Source of the DNA: Paludibacteraceae bacterium | Lineage (GTDB): Bacteria; Bacteroidota; Bacteroidia; Bacteroidales; Paludibacteraceae | Assembly: GCA_016283095.1 (NCBI GenBank) | Contig: JAEEMG010000076.1 | Coordinates: 43,835 to 107,834, forward strand | Direction of reading: 5' to 3' | Length of the DNA: 64,000 nucleotides | Program-made: the position numbers and the translations under genes | The notes under the pieces: generated by a model | Seen by the model: only the letters and a program-made list of their open reading frames with translations | Database searches by the model: none | Told to the model about the DNA's origin: nothing | Shown: positions 56,001 through 63,613 of the stretch, piece by piece | How positions within the stretch are numbered: position 1 is the first letter of the stretch | Layout of the letters: each line of letters opens with the position of its first letter

Positions 56001-56276
56001 GGATCAGAGATGTGGGTATCAATGGGTATCGTCGTGATCGGTGGTCTATGCGTGTCGACGTTGGTAACACTAATCATCGTGCCTGTACTTTATGGTATCA
56101 TGAGCCGCCACGGAGAACGAGACCTTCAGAAAGAAGTACGCGGACAGTTCATCTTCATGGACATCGACGTCAACGAAGATGAAATCGCTGGACCAAACAC
56201 AAAACCAGTGAGAGGTTCTGTCAAAAGAGGTGAAGGCGGATTCTCAGATGAGGACGAGCCAGTTCGTATAGGTTAA
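53010..56276 (+). CDS. RND efflux pump, HAE1 family (AcrB/MexB type)
   Basis: Inner-membrane proton-driven pump of 1,088 residues with twelve membrane segments. Opening IFKTAIDKPITTSLIFIAVM with the FKKLPIDQFPEMEPPFV motif; TIAVGMVVDDAIVVLENIS in segment four holds the paired Asp of the proton relay; GASQFESLAKPFMIMMAVPF-like and MLVGIVVKNGIVLVDYIDLM follow. Two large periplasmic domains bind substrate (drugs, bile salts or envelope lipids; not determinable). The C-terminus is about 40 residues longer than AcrB, charged and cytoplasmic. Confidence 0.95.
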   Translation: MSIFKTAIDKPITTSLIFIAVMVLGIFSFKKLPIDQFPEMEPPFVCVMTTYAGANASEVETNVTKIMENTLNSVDGLKTLTSTSKDNISLVAMEFEWGSSLDEAVADIRSFVDMVKDNLPDGASTPLVIKFSTSSMPIIQYIVQAKESYPGLEKILNDIVVPQLNHVDQIGNISLSGEPERRVYVDIDQNKLDAYAISLEQVGNAVASNNLNLSSGTIKMKKEQYELEVRSEYAESSEIENIVVTTTSDGKTIYIRDIATVKDTIKDLCLEEKINGQDGVRLIVTKQTGGNTVQICTDIKKEIEKIQKTLPKDVEFNLLYDSSRDIVNAINSLEESIMYALVFVVLVVLFFLGKWRAALIIGITIPISLLVAFLYLLGAGSSINIISLCSLTIAVGMVVDDAIVVLENISTHIQRGSSPREAAIYATNEVWVSVIATTLVICAVFVPLTMVTGIAGILFKELGWIVTICCCTSTAVAISLTPMLCSKLLKNKPVHIENGKLIEEEVKEGWYHNTVVKALDKIDAFYANVLRWCLTHKKVTMIGAVAFFALSLVPILTGMIGTNFISNQDNGRLVVDVELQQGNRVEETAKIARKIEAQFEAAFPEEIRLISTTCGSNDEAGIGALFSSTTNNKIQMRVICTRKSERSVTIDEIAEKLRQILSTYPEIITYKAENQGGFGGQGGQTVDIEVFGYEFDMTSKYAYELKDLIEKNVSGARDVDISREKDRPELKVIVDKEKASKLGLTSATISTYVHNRVNGMNAGLLKEDGDEYYILVRLKEENRNSLSLINDLSIPTTMGRVKLSEIAKVEEYWAPPEIERKSRQRMLTMKVTPYNTSLGELAAEIQKTVDKTEIPVGCTVMLSGAYEDQQESFADMGMLLGLIIFLVYVVMASQFESLAKPFMIMMAVPFAISGTIIALLVTNTYLDMIGVLGVIMLVGIVVKNGIVLVDYIDLMRDRGYELNEAIALSGQSRLRPVLMTAATTVLGMIPMTLSRAEGSEMWVSMGIVVIGGLCVSTLVTLIIVPVLYGIMSRHGERDLQKEVRGQFIFMDIDVNEDEIAGPNTKPVRGSVKRGEGGFSDEDEPVRIG

Positions 56277-56293
56277 ACGAAAATTGAGAAAAA

Positions 56294-56587
56294 ATGAAAT
56301 CAGTATTCATAATATTCAATCAGGCTAACACCGAAAAAGTTGAGTATGTGTTGGACTCACTCAACATTTACGGATTCACATTGTTTGAGCAAGTGCAGGG
56401 TCGAGGCACATACGGCGGAAATCCACACCGTGGCTCACATGTATGGCCGGATATGAACTCAGCAATCATGACAGTGGTGGAAGACGATCGCGTCGACGAA
56501 TTGCTAACAGTCATCAAGAAGATTGATAAGAGAAGCGAGGAACTTGGACTGAGAGCATTCGTTTGGAATATCGAACGTACCATCTAA
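56294..56587 (+). CDS. PG0541-like, PII-fold transporter-associated protein
   Basis: 97 residues: KSVFIIFNQANTEKVEYVLD, LNIYGFTLFEQVQGRGTYGG, HVWPDMNSAIMTVVEDDRVD. This matches the short PG0541-type protein of Bacteroidales pumps, with a ferredoxin-like PII-related fold and a glycine-rich T-loop-like RGTYGGNPHRGSH. PII relatives sense small nucleotides; here a sensor for the pump is plausible but unproven. It starts 17 nt after the pump gene and ends the operon in front of a terminator. Confidence 0.85.
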   Translation: MKSVFIIFNQANTEKVEYVLDSLNIYGFTLFEQVQGRGTYGGNPHRGSHVWPDMNSAIMTVVEDDRVDELLTVIKKIDKRSEELGLRAFVWNIERTI

Positions 56588-56599
56588 TTTAGATCTATG

Positions 56600-56634
56600 C
56601 AGGTGGACTTATCTGCAAAGTCCACCTGTTTTTC
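56600..56634 (+). terminator. Intrinsic terminator of the efflux operon
   Basis: CAGGTGGACTT and AAGTCCACCTG form an 11-bp perfect stem with a 7-nt loop, followed by TTTTTCTT. Confidence 0.85.
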
Positions 56635-56650
56635 TTAAACTAAGGGGAGT

Positions 56651-57514
56651 ATGAAAAACAGTGAAGATTTAGAAATAGTATTTAAGAAAATAAGTTCAGC
56701 AAACCTTCATCTTGTAGAAGATCTTTCATCCGAGATCTCAAAGGACATGTATTTTCTGTTCATTTGCGAAAACGGAAGATTGAAAATCATGATTGAGGGA
56801 GTGGCTTTTGAGCTATTCAAAGGCGATGTCTGCATCTATACCCCAGGTCGAAATGTCTCATTGATAGACTATTCTCACGACCTGAGTGGACTGCTTTTGG
56901 GTTCTTCAAACGACCGTTTGCAACGTACAATATATTCAGTATTCAACGTTGAAAGACTTATCTATCTTCGCTCCAACCCTACCCTGCACCTGTATCAGGA
57001 ACAATTGAATACTTTATCTCAGTTTGTTAAAAGTGCGATAGAAGTATTCAAGGAGACAAGCCAGTCGGAAACTGACTACACAAAGAAGCTGAAAGATTCT
57101 CTTGTCAATTCCGTCTGCTACTATGTTCTCCACCTTTACAGCATTTACAGAAGCGAATCAGAGAGCAAAAACAACTCGTTCAACAGAAGTTCTGACATAT
57201 TAAAACGCTTCTTGGTGCTTCTCTTCCACAACTATATCAAAGAGAGAAGTGTGGAGTTTTATGCATCTCAAATCGGTCTTTCCAAGCGCTATTTCTCAAC
57301 TATGATCAAAAGCGAAAGTGGTAAGACTCCGAAACAATGGATCGAGCAAGTGGTGATTGAAGAGATCAAACATTATCTTTCAAATCCAAACATGCCAATC
57401 AAGGAGATCGCATACCATTTCAACTTCACAAGCCAAAGTTTCTTCGGTAAATTCTTTAAAGAGAGTGTGGGCATATCCCCTAAGGAATACAGGCAAAACA
57501 TATTGAAAAAATAA
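56651..57514 (+). CDS. AraC family transcriptional regulator
   Basis: 287 residues. The C-terminal 100 residues carry the double helix-turn-helix of AraC: SVEFYASQIGLSKRYFSTMI, KSESGKTPKQWIEQVVIEEI, then IKEIAYHFNFTSQSFFGKFF and GISPKEYRQNI. The N-terminal part looks like a small cupin-type effector domain (FICENGRLKIMIEGVAFELF). It follows the efflux operon after a terminator, so it is a separate unit; a link to the pump is only positional. No perfect -7 box is visible in the 63-nt gap. Confidence 0.88.
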   Translation: MKNSEDLEIVFKKISSANLHLVEDLSSEISKDMYFLFICENGRLKIMIEGVAFELFKGDVCIYTPGRNVSLIDYSHDLSGLLLGSSNDRLQRTIYSVFNVERLIYLRSNPTLHLYQEQLNTLSQFVKSAIEVFKETSQSETDYTKKLKDSLVNSVCYYVLHLYSIYRSESESKNNSFNRSSDILKRFLVLLFHNYIKERSVEFYASQIGLSKRYFSTMIKSESGKTPKQWIEQVVIEEIKHYLSNPNMPIKEIAYHFNFTSQSFFGKFFKESVGISPKEYRQNILKK

Positions 57515-57515
57515 A

Positions 57516-57544
57516 TGTAGAGATACAAAAGCAACGTCTCTACA
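57516..57544. repeat. GTAGAGA..TCTCTAC palindrome
   Basis: TGTAGAGA(T) and (A)CGTCTCTACA are inverted arms, 10 nt apart, directly after the AraC stop. Same arms as at 27401; near the repeats at 33122 and 37914. Confidence 0.55.
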
Positions 57545-57548
57545 ACAA

Positions 57549-57585
57549 AAAAAGCCTTGACGGAATAACCGTCAAGGCTTTTTTA
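57549..57585. terminator. Bidirectional intrinsic terminator
   Basis: AAAAGCCTTGACGG and CCGTCAAGGCTTTT form a perfect stem with a 5-nt loop, with T runs on both sides. It lies between the convergent AraC and symporter genes. Confidence 0.85.
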
Positions 57586-57603
57586 TACAATTCTATTACA
57601 CAA

Positions 57604-59166
57604 TTACTTTTTGTAGCAGTCGAATATCTTTTCTACAGTTTCAGCGTTCATCTTCTTTGTCACCAAACTAACAACGAAAACAACAACAAATCCGCCCAAC
57701 ATTGCAACCGCTCCACAATCGATAGGGTTTAGGATAGTATTGCCCATCATCATATTGATTACAGTGAGTCCGACACCCCAAACGAAACAAGCCCATACGC
57801 TGGCTGTAGTCACACCTCTCCAGTATAGACCTAACATGAAAGGAGCCAAGAATGCACCTGCCAACGCACCCCAAGAGATTCCCATCAATTGGGCAATGAA
57901 GTGAGGCGGATTCAAAGCTATCATCAATGAAATGACAATGAAGAAGATGATAAGGACACGCATTACAACCACTTTTCTTTTCTCTTTCTTCTCTGCAACA
58001 TGTGCATCGATCTCACCATCTTTCACTTCTGAGAAATCAGCTTTCTTGTCTCTGTAGATAATATCCAAAGTCATGGTTGAAGAAGATGTCAAAACAAGGC
58101 TAGCCAAAGTAGACATTGATGCTGAAAGCACAAGTAGTACAACCAACGCAATCAAGATATCAGGCAATGTCTCCAACATAGACGGTACAATTGAGTCGAA
58201 AGCATATTTTCCTTTGACCTCGTCGAAAGCAGGCTCTGGGAACAATCTACCAAAACTACCAAGGAAATAGCAACCTCCAGCCACGATCAATGCGAAAACA
58301 GTGGAAATGACAGTACCACGTTTGATGGCAGCCTCATCTGTGATTGAATAGAACTTGCCGACCATCTGTGGCAATCCCCAAGTTCCCAATGAAGTAAGGA
58401 CAACCACACCCAACAAACTTAGAGGATTAGGGCCAAACAAAGAGGCAAAATCACCAGCTTGGAAATTGGCATACAAACCAGACTTGTCTGCCATATCATG
58501 CGCGGTAGGCACCTGCTCTGTCATCTTATTAATAGCGGCAATCAAACCACCTTGGTGATTCAAGATGACTGCCGTGATAGTAACGATACCAAAAAGCATG
58601 ATGATACCCTGGATAAAATCGTTGATCGCAGTCGCCTTATAGCCACCAAGAATGACATATACAGCTGTCAAACAAGCCATGATGATAGCGCAATAAGTGT
58701 AAGGAATTCCAAAGCCCATCTCGAAAAGTTTGGAAATTCCGACATAAACACCAGCAGTGTAAGGAATCAAAAATACGAAAGCAATGACAGAAGCTACGAC
58801 ACGCAGACCTTCACTGTTGAAACGAGTGCCAAAAAAGTCTGGCATCGTGCGACTCTGGATATGTTGAGTCATCAATTTGGTACGTCGACCCAAAACCAAC
58901 CAGGCTAGCAACGAACCGATAAGAGCGTTTCCAATACCGATCCAAGAAGCAGACAAACCGTATTTCCATCCGAACTGTCCTGCATAACCTACGAAAACTA
59001 CAGCTGAAAAATATGATGTTCCAAATGCAAACGCAGTAAGCCACGGGCCAACAGATCTTCCTCCTAAAACAAATCCGTCGACACTATTGGCATGTTTGCG
59101 AGAATTGACACCGACACCAACTGTAAGTGCCAAAAAAAGAATAGTAAGTATTATTTTTACTAACAT
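57604..59166 (-). CDS. Sodium:solute symporter (SSS family)
   Basis: 520 residues with about thirteen membrane segments, the LeuT-fold SSS family. Seen: SVDGFVLGGRSVGPWLTAFA, FGTSYFSAVVFVGYAGQFGW, RTKLMTQHIQSRTMPDFFGT, IPYTAGVYVGISKLFEMGFG, and SASMSTLASLVLTSSSTMTL that forms part of the Na+ site. The solute cannot be named; relatives move proline, pantothenate or organic acids. It lies 15 nt after the porin gene, so the porin and the symporter probably carry the same substrate across outer and inner membrane. Confidence 0.92.
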   Translation of the reverse strand: MLVKIILTILFLALTVGVGVNSRKHANSVDGFVLGGRSVGPWLTAFAFGTSYFSAVVFVGYAGQFGWKYGLSASWIGIGNALIGSLLAWLVLGRRTKLMTQHIQSRTMPDFFGTRFNSEGLRVVASVIAFVFLIPYTAGVYVGISKLFEMGFGIPYTYCAIIMACLTAVYVILGGYKATAINDFIQGIIMLFGIVTITAVILNHQGGLIAAINKMTEQVPTAHDMADKSGLYANFQAGDFASLFGPNPLSLLGVVVLTSLGTWGLPQMVGKFYSITDEAAIKRGTVISTVFALIVAGGCYFLGSFGRLFPEPAFDEVKGKYAFDSIVPSMLETLPDILIALVVLLVLSASMSTLASLVLTSSSTMTLDIIYRDKKADFSEVKDGEIDAHVAEKKEKRKVVVMRVLIIFFIVISLMIALNPPHFIAQLMGISWGALAGAFLAPFMLGLYWRGVTTASVWACFVWGVGLTVINMMMGNTILNPIDCGAVAMLGGFVVVFVVSLVTKKMNAETVEKIFDCYKK

Positions 59167-59181
59167 GACATTATATTATAA

Positions 59182-60309
59182 TTAATTGAATCGAACCTGT
59201 ACTTGGCACATGATTGCATGGTTGTCGTCGTGAACGAAACTAGTTGGAGTAGCGACAGCATTCTTATATACATACTGTAATTGCAGTCTGCATTTCTTAT
59301 AGTACCACCATTGTATACCAAAAACACACTTGTGCTGATCAAAATCAAGATCCTGGTTGAAATTGAAATAATCGTAAGAACCGACCAAATCCAACGTACT
59401 TGGTATAAGAGCAACGCTTCCCGTCACATAAACACCATTACTTGTCACCTTGTCGTCCTTACCCTGCAAATATTCACTGTGGACATTGAGTCTGCGTGAT
59501 TTATAATCAACACCGACACTAAAACGGTTTCTGTCGTAGTTTTGATCCTTAGCAATCTCAGGAGCATAAAAAGACGTATCCACAGCATGACCACGTCCAA
59601 GCTGTCCTGTTGTGACAATTTTAAGACCTTTGGCAGGTTCCCATTCCAATCTGCCGATGACATCCTTACTATTGTTTTTGTCTTTACGGTTGATACCCTG
59701 TCCGTTCATCACCTGCAATTCATAGCGTAATTTGTTTTCATATACATTACCAAACAACGACAAACCCAAATCACGACCATATTGAACACCGAACAAAGGA
59801 TCGCTTCCGCATCCAGAAAGATAAGTCACACCTTCCGAGTAGACGTCGATAGTCTCCATTGCGGTAGGAGACAAAGGATTCTCAAGAGAATATCCATTTT
59901 TGAACTGACCCAAACGAACATAAAGAGCATTGTTCTTAGTGATTCGGAAATCAGTATAAAACTCTTGCACCTGGGAATTGAAATCGTGCATAAAAAGGAA
60001 CGACCACCGATCATTTATCTGAGCATTCGCCCATAGTAGCGTTCTTTTGATGTCAAATGTGTTAACTTCTTGAGCTGAATTCTTTTGGTAGGTATATCCA
60101 GCCTGTGCATAGCCATGCAACTTGATTCGTTCAGAGACGTCTGACACAAACTTTTTAGCTGAATTTTCTTCGCATTGCTTTTCTTGGACTAGATTCTCCA
60201 CACGAGTGGAGTCATTCTTTACAGATCCATTCTCTTCCGCTTGTGCATTAGAAGCACAGAAAAGCGACAAGAGAAGAAACGGAACGTAACCTTTTTGTTG
60301 TCGATACAT
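59182..60309 (-). CDS. OprP-like porin
   Basis: 375 residues. Signal peptide ending in SNAQAEENGS, then a short charged region, and a beta barrel of the phosphate-selective porin O/P group: LHGYAQAGYTYQKNSAQEVN, FDIKRTLLWANAQINDRWSF, VRLGQFKNGYSLENPLSPTA and a C-terminal aromatic strand MCQVQVRFN typical of outer-membrane barrels. The substrate is not shown. First gene of the porin-symporter unit, divergent from the phenylacetate-CoA ligase gene. Confidence 0.88.
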   Translation of the reverse strand: MYRQQKGYVPFLLLSLFCASNAQAEENGSVKNDSTRVENLVQEKQCEENSAKKFVSDVSERIKLHGYAQAGYTYQKNSAQEVNTFDIKRTLLWANAQINDRWSFLFMHDFNSQVQEFYTDFRITKNNALYVRLGQFKNGYSLENPLSPTAMETIDVYSEGVTYLSGCGSDPLFGVQYGRDLGLSLFGNVYENKLRYELQVMNGQGINRKDKNNSKDVIGRLEWEPAKGLKIVTTGQLGRGHAVDTSFYAPEIAKDQNYDRNRFSVGVDYKSRRLNVHSEYLQGKDDKVTSNGVYVTGSVALIPSTLDLVGSYDYFNFNQDLDFDQHKCVFGIQWWYYKKCRLQLQYVYKNAVATPTSFVHDDNHAIMCQVQVRFN

Positions 60310-60414
60310 TTTTAATTTATAGTTTAATTACACTTTATACATTATTAATTAATAAATCATGGTCGACTCCTACTCTATTCAAAAAAGTCAAGATAAGAGT
60401 TCCCTTAATCAGTA

Positions 60415-60444
60415 CAAAAGTAAAATGCATTATCTAATATACAA
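60415..60444 (-). promoter_or_regulatory. Promoter of the porin-symporter unit
   Basis: Minus strand TTG (60444-60442), 19-nt spacer, TACTTTTG (60422-60415). The leader is about 100 nt. Confidence 0.6.
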
Positions 60445-60564
60445 AAAAACAGCATAAAAATTGTATATTAGCATGAAAGGTTTTGCTTTACCAAATATTT
60501 ACAATAAATTTACAAGTCAAATTAGAATTTGTCAAAAATAAAACAAAAAGATAACCAAATAAAG

Positions 60565-61881
60565 ATGTTGGACCAAAACGAATTTTTGCATCCAGACAAA
60601 GAATGCCTCACAAGAGAGCAGATTGATGCATTGCAAGTAGAAAGATTGCAGGCGACTATCCGCCACTGCATGAACTCTCCTTTTTACAAGAAAAAATTTG
60701 AAGAGATGGGCATCAAGCCCGAAGATATCAAAACACCAGCGGATGTGCGCAAGTTGCCTTTCACTACAAAACAAGATTTGCGAGACAACTATCCATTTGG
60801 TTTGGCCAGTGTGCCACTAGACAAATGTGTACGCCTTCACTCTTCAAGCGGAACGACAGGTAATCCTACAGTCGTTTTGCATAGCCAAAAAGATTTGGAT
60901 GAGTGGGCTAATGCAGTAGCACGCTGCTTGTGGATGGTAGGATTAAGACCCAACGACGTATTCCAGAATTCATCAGGCTACGGAATGTTCACAGGCGGAT
61001 TGGGTTTCCAATACGGAGCTGAGCGTCTAGGCATGTTGACAGTTCCTGCAGCAGCCGGTAACACATTGCGTCAGATCAAGTTTATCACAGACTTTGGAAC
61101 GACAGCTATCCACGCAGTCCCTTCTTATTTGACTCGTATCAAGGAAGTGATGGACCAGCAGGGAATCGATCCACGCAAAGATACAAAGCTAAAGGTTCTT
61201 GCCATCGGAGCAGAGCCTCACTCAGAAGAGCAACGCAAACGTATCGAGAACATGTTTGGTGTAAAAGCCTACAACAGCTTCGGTATGAGTGAGATGTGTG
61301 GACCAGGTGTGGCATTCGAATGCAAAGAGCAGAATGGTCTACATTTCTGGGAAGATTATTATATTGTGGAGATTGTTGATCCAGAGACATTGGAGCCAGT
61401 GCCAGACGGAGAAATCGGAGAATTGATTCTGACGACAATCAACCGTGAGGCCATGCCACTTATCCGCTACCGTACACGCGACTTGACGAGAGTGTTGGGC
61501 CGTACATGTCCATGTGGACGTAACCACATCCGTTTGGACCGTATGAAAGGACGTTCAGACGATATGATGGTGCTTCGTGGTGTAAACATCTTCCCTATCA
61601 AGATCGAGAAGATCCTAATGAAGTTCAAAGAACTTTCTACAAACTACTTGATCACGTTGACAACAGATAACGACAACGACAACATGACTGTAGAGGTAGA
61701 GGTTAACGACTTCGACTTGTACGACAAAGATAAGGTTCAGCAGTTGACTAAAGAGGTGACTCGTGCACTAAAAGACGAAATCCTGCTTACTCCTCACGTC
61801 AAACTGCTTCCTCTCGGAACTCTTCCTCAGGCAGAAGGCAAAGCAGTCCGCGTGAAAGATTTCAGAAAGGTATACCAATAA
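60565..61881 (+). CDS. paaK: Phenylacetate-CoA ligase
   Basis: Activates phenylacetate (or a related aryl acid) with ATP and CoA. 438 residues from MLDQNEFLHPDKECLTREQI (60565); a TTG-started frame from 60529 adds 12 Lys/Gln-rich residues and is unlikely. Motifs: RLHSSSGTTGNPTVVLHSQK (P-loop), YNSFGMSEMCGPGVAFECK, LILTTINREAMPLIRYRTRD and the C-terminal DDMMVLRGVNIFPIKIEKIL. In anaerobic Bacteroidales such ligases commonly lie near 2-oxoacid:ferredoxin oxidoreductases, but none is here, so the in vivo acid is uncertain. No perfect -7 box is visible upstream. Confidence 0.93.
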   Translation: MLDQNEFLHPDKECLTREQIDALQVERLQATIRHCMNSPFYKKKFEEMGIKPEDIKTPADVRKLPFTTKQDLRDNYPFGLASVPLDKCVRLHSSSGTTGNPTVVLHSQKDLDEWANAVARCLWMVGLRPNDVFQNSSGYGMFTGGLGFQYGAERLGMLTVPAAAGNTLRQIKFITDFGTTAIHAVPSYLTRIKEVMDQQGIDPRKDTKLKVLAIGAEPHSEEQRKRIENMFGVKAYNSFGMSEMCGPGVAFECKEQNGLHFWEDYYIVEIVDPETLEPVPDGEIGELILTTINREAMPLIRYRTRDLTRVLGRTCPCGRNHIRLDRMKGRSDDMMVLRGVNIFPIKIEKILMKFKELSTNYLITLTTDNDNDNMTVEVEVNDFDLYDKDKVQQLTKEVTRALKDEILLTPHVKLLPLGTLPQAEGKAVRVKDFRKVYQ

Positions 61882-61937
61882 ATATGTATGACTTTTAGAT
61901 TTCTCATTTGAATCACAGATGAGAAAATTCCACAATA

Positions 61938-61972
61938 TAGCCTTGACAGATGATTCTGTCAAGGCTATTGTT
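61938..61972 (+). terminator. Probable terminator after paaK
   Basis: TAGCCTTGACAG and CTGTCAAGGCTA form a 12-bp perfect stem with a 6-nt loop, but only TTGTTTAT follows, a weak T tract. Confidence 0.6.
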
Positions 61973-62029
61973 TATATAGACATACTCTTGTATCACATTT
62001 TATCAATATCATCAAAATATCTATAAAAT

Positions 62030-62064
62030 AAAAAAGTCTTTCCGTTTCCGAAAAGACTTTTTAT
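62030..62064 (-). terminator. Intrinsic terminator next to the stop of the outer-membrane gene
   Basis: AAAAAGTCTTTTCGG and CCGAAAGACTTTTT-type arms form a stem with T runs on both sides, immediately after the stop at 62066. Confidence 0.75.
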
Positions 62065-62065
62065 T

Positions 62066-63496
62066 TTACTCCAAATTAGTCACACCAGAAGCCTCACTTC
62101 CCTTGGTTCCTTTTCCTTTGGATTTGCTACTTTTCTTTTGATATTTCTTGCTAGGATGATCATACTTTCGTGGTGTATAATAGCGGTTTCGCTCACCCTG
62201 AATTTTCAACTCTGTGTAATCCTCTTTTCGTTTGAACGGATTTTTCAAACGTTTGAACGGATTGCTCTTCAAACGAGATCCGAAGTCTGGGATAGCAAAA
62301 CCTATACCCATCTCGACATTCTCGTACTGCAAAAGATGAGTTTTCACTCTACCGACACCATACCAATTATCAGAGAAATAATACTTTGTCGTAAGTTTCT
62401 GATACATCAGATTCTCCCATTTGTAATTCTTATTCGGATTACCTAGATCATCCTCTTCAGGCACTTTCCATGGTTTATAGACATAAAAACCGCATTCCAA
62501 ACCTAAAGTGAAACGATAAATGGTAATGTCGTTCGACAATCCTACACCGACACGAAGTTTATTTTTGAACTTATCCTCTTCAATAAAATTATATCGACGG
62601 TTGATTTCCCTGTCCTTACCATTATAGATGCTATTAAAGAAGACATCCGAAAACAAACCTATTCTATAAGCATTAGAAAGAGGAAGTGCCGCACGGGCAC
62701 AGAAACTGAAATCTGGATAGTAATGGCTGCCATCATCGACGTCTAGCTGGTTAACGCCTCCCGTCAACTCAAATTCCAATGCAAGAATCTTCCTTATCTT
62801 CTCAGCGTCATTCTTCAATGGGAATGGCCACATGTTTGGTGTGTAACGAGCTCCTAGAAAAGCATCCCATATGATTTTATCCTCAGCCTTTCGGTTTATT
62901 CCGAATGAGCTCATTGCAAAGACGTCTCCACCAAAAGCGATTTCCCATTGATAAAGTTTACGACCGTATGCTCTGCCAAGACGGATATTGAAATCCAGTC
63001 CACCATTATACAAAGCCACTATATTACGGGACAACACAGTGAAAGCGTCAATCTGATTCCAGTTGTCTTTCTTAAAAAGTTCTTTTGGATACAGAGCCAA
63101 TCCAGAACCAAGTTTCAAATTAGCTGCAAAACGAGGAGTATGGATAAACGACCACTTAAAATACGCATAAGTAGCCACAGTCCACTCTGAAATATCACCA
63201 TTTTTGATTAACGGAGCGACACTGTCTGGAAACATGGTATAGAACGGAGTCACAGCAAAACCGACACTTGGGAAATTGTACGTGTAATCCTGGTTCCAGT
63301 CGCCCCACAAAGGAAGTTCCACCGCATATTCAGAAGCGAACGTCCAATCATCCTTAGCTCCGCAAAAATCCTTACCGACCATCAGATCGTTGGAAAACTT
63401 GAAAATCATATTCTTCTGGGAAAATACGTCAGCGACACACGACACCAACAAGGTCGCCGCGATGACTAATTTCATTATTGAAGAACTGTTTTTCAT
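62066..63496 (-). CDS. Outer-membrane beta-barrel protein of unknown function
   Basis: 476 residues. A signal peptide (AATLLVSCVADVFSQ) precedes a barrel of alternating aromatic strands (residues about 25-395: WTFASEYAVELPLWGDWNQD, LKLGSGLALYPKELFKKDN, YRIGLFSDVFFNSIYN, VGVGLSNDITIYRFTLGLEC, VKTHLLQYENVEMGIGFAI). The last 70 residues are strongly basic (NPFKRLKNPFKRKEDY, KKYQKKSSKSKGKGTKG), unlike the usual aromatic end of a barrel. The overall form recalls PagL/acyloxyacyl-hydrolase-like barrels of Bacteroidales, but I cannot confirm the catalytic residues, so I do not name it so. Confidence 0.75.
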   Translation of the reverse strand: MKNSSSIMKLVIAATLLVSCVADVFSQKNMIFKFSNDLMVGKDFCGAKDDWTFASEYAVELPLWGDWNQDYTYNFPSVGFAVTPFYTMFPDSVAPLIKNGDISEWTVATYAYFKWSFIHTPRFAANLKLGSGLALYPKELFKKDNWNQIDAFTVLSRNIVALYNGGLDFNIRLGRAYGRKLYQWEIAFGGDVFAMSSFGINRKAEDKIIWDAFLGARYTPNMWPFPLKNDAEKIRKILALEFELTGGVNQLDVDDGSHYYPDFSFCARAALPLSNAYRIGLFSDVFFNSIYNGKDREINRRYNFIEEDKFKNKLRVGVGLSNDITIYRFTLGLECGFYVYKPWKVPEEDDLGNPNKNYKWENLMYQKLTTKYYFSDNWYGVGRVKTHLLQYENVEMGIGFAIPDFGSRLKSNPFKRLKNPFKRKEDYTELKIQGERNRYYTPRKYDHPSKKYQKKSSKSKGKGTKGSEASGVTNLE

Positions 63497-63530
63497 TGGT
63501 ACGCTTTAATTTGCATAGTGATTTACGATG

Positions 63531-63538
63531 CAAATATA
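63531..63538 (-). promoter_or_regulatory. -7 element of the outer-membrane barrel gene
   Basis: TATATTTG on the minus strand, 34 nt before the ATG. Divergent from the pncC promoter. Confidence 0.4.
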
Positions 63539-63584
63539 AAAAAATTATTTTTCACTTTTAATATGTATAGCGAATAATAAGAGC

Positions 63585-63592
63585 TATTTTTG
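63585..63592 (+). promoter_or_regulatory. -7 element upstream of pncC/cinA
   Basis: TATTTTTG, 21 nt before the ATG at 63614. No TTG at normal spacing. Confidence 0.4.
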
Positions 63593-63613
63593 TAAATATT
63601 TACATGGAGACAT

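Noticed and set aside
56642..56650. AAGGGGAG in front of the AraC gene, and GAGGAGAGG in front of merR (47840-47850), as Shine-Dalgarno sites
   Set aside because: They lie only 1 nt before the ATG, too close for base pairing with 16S rRNA; Bacteroidota mostly do not use such sites.
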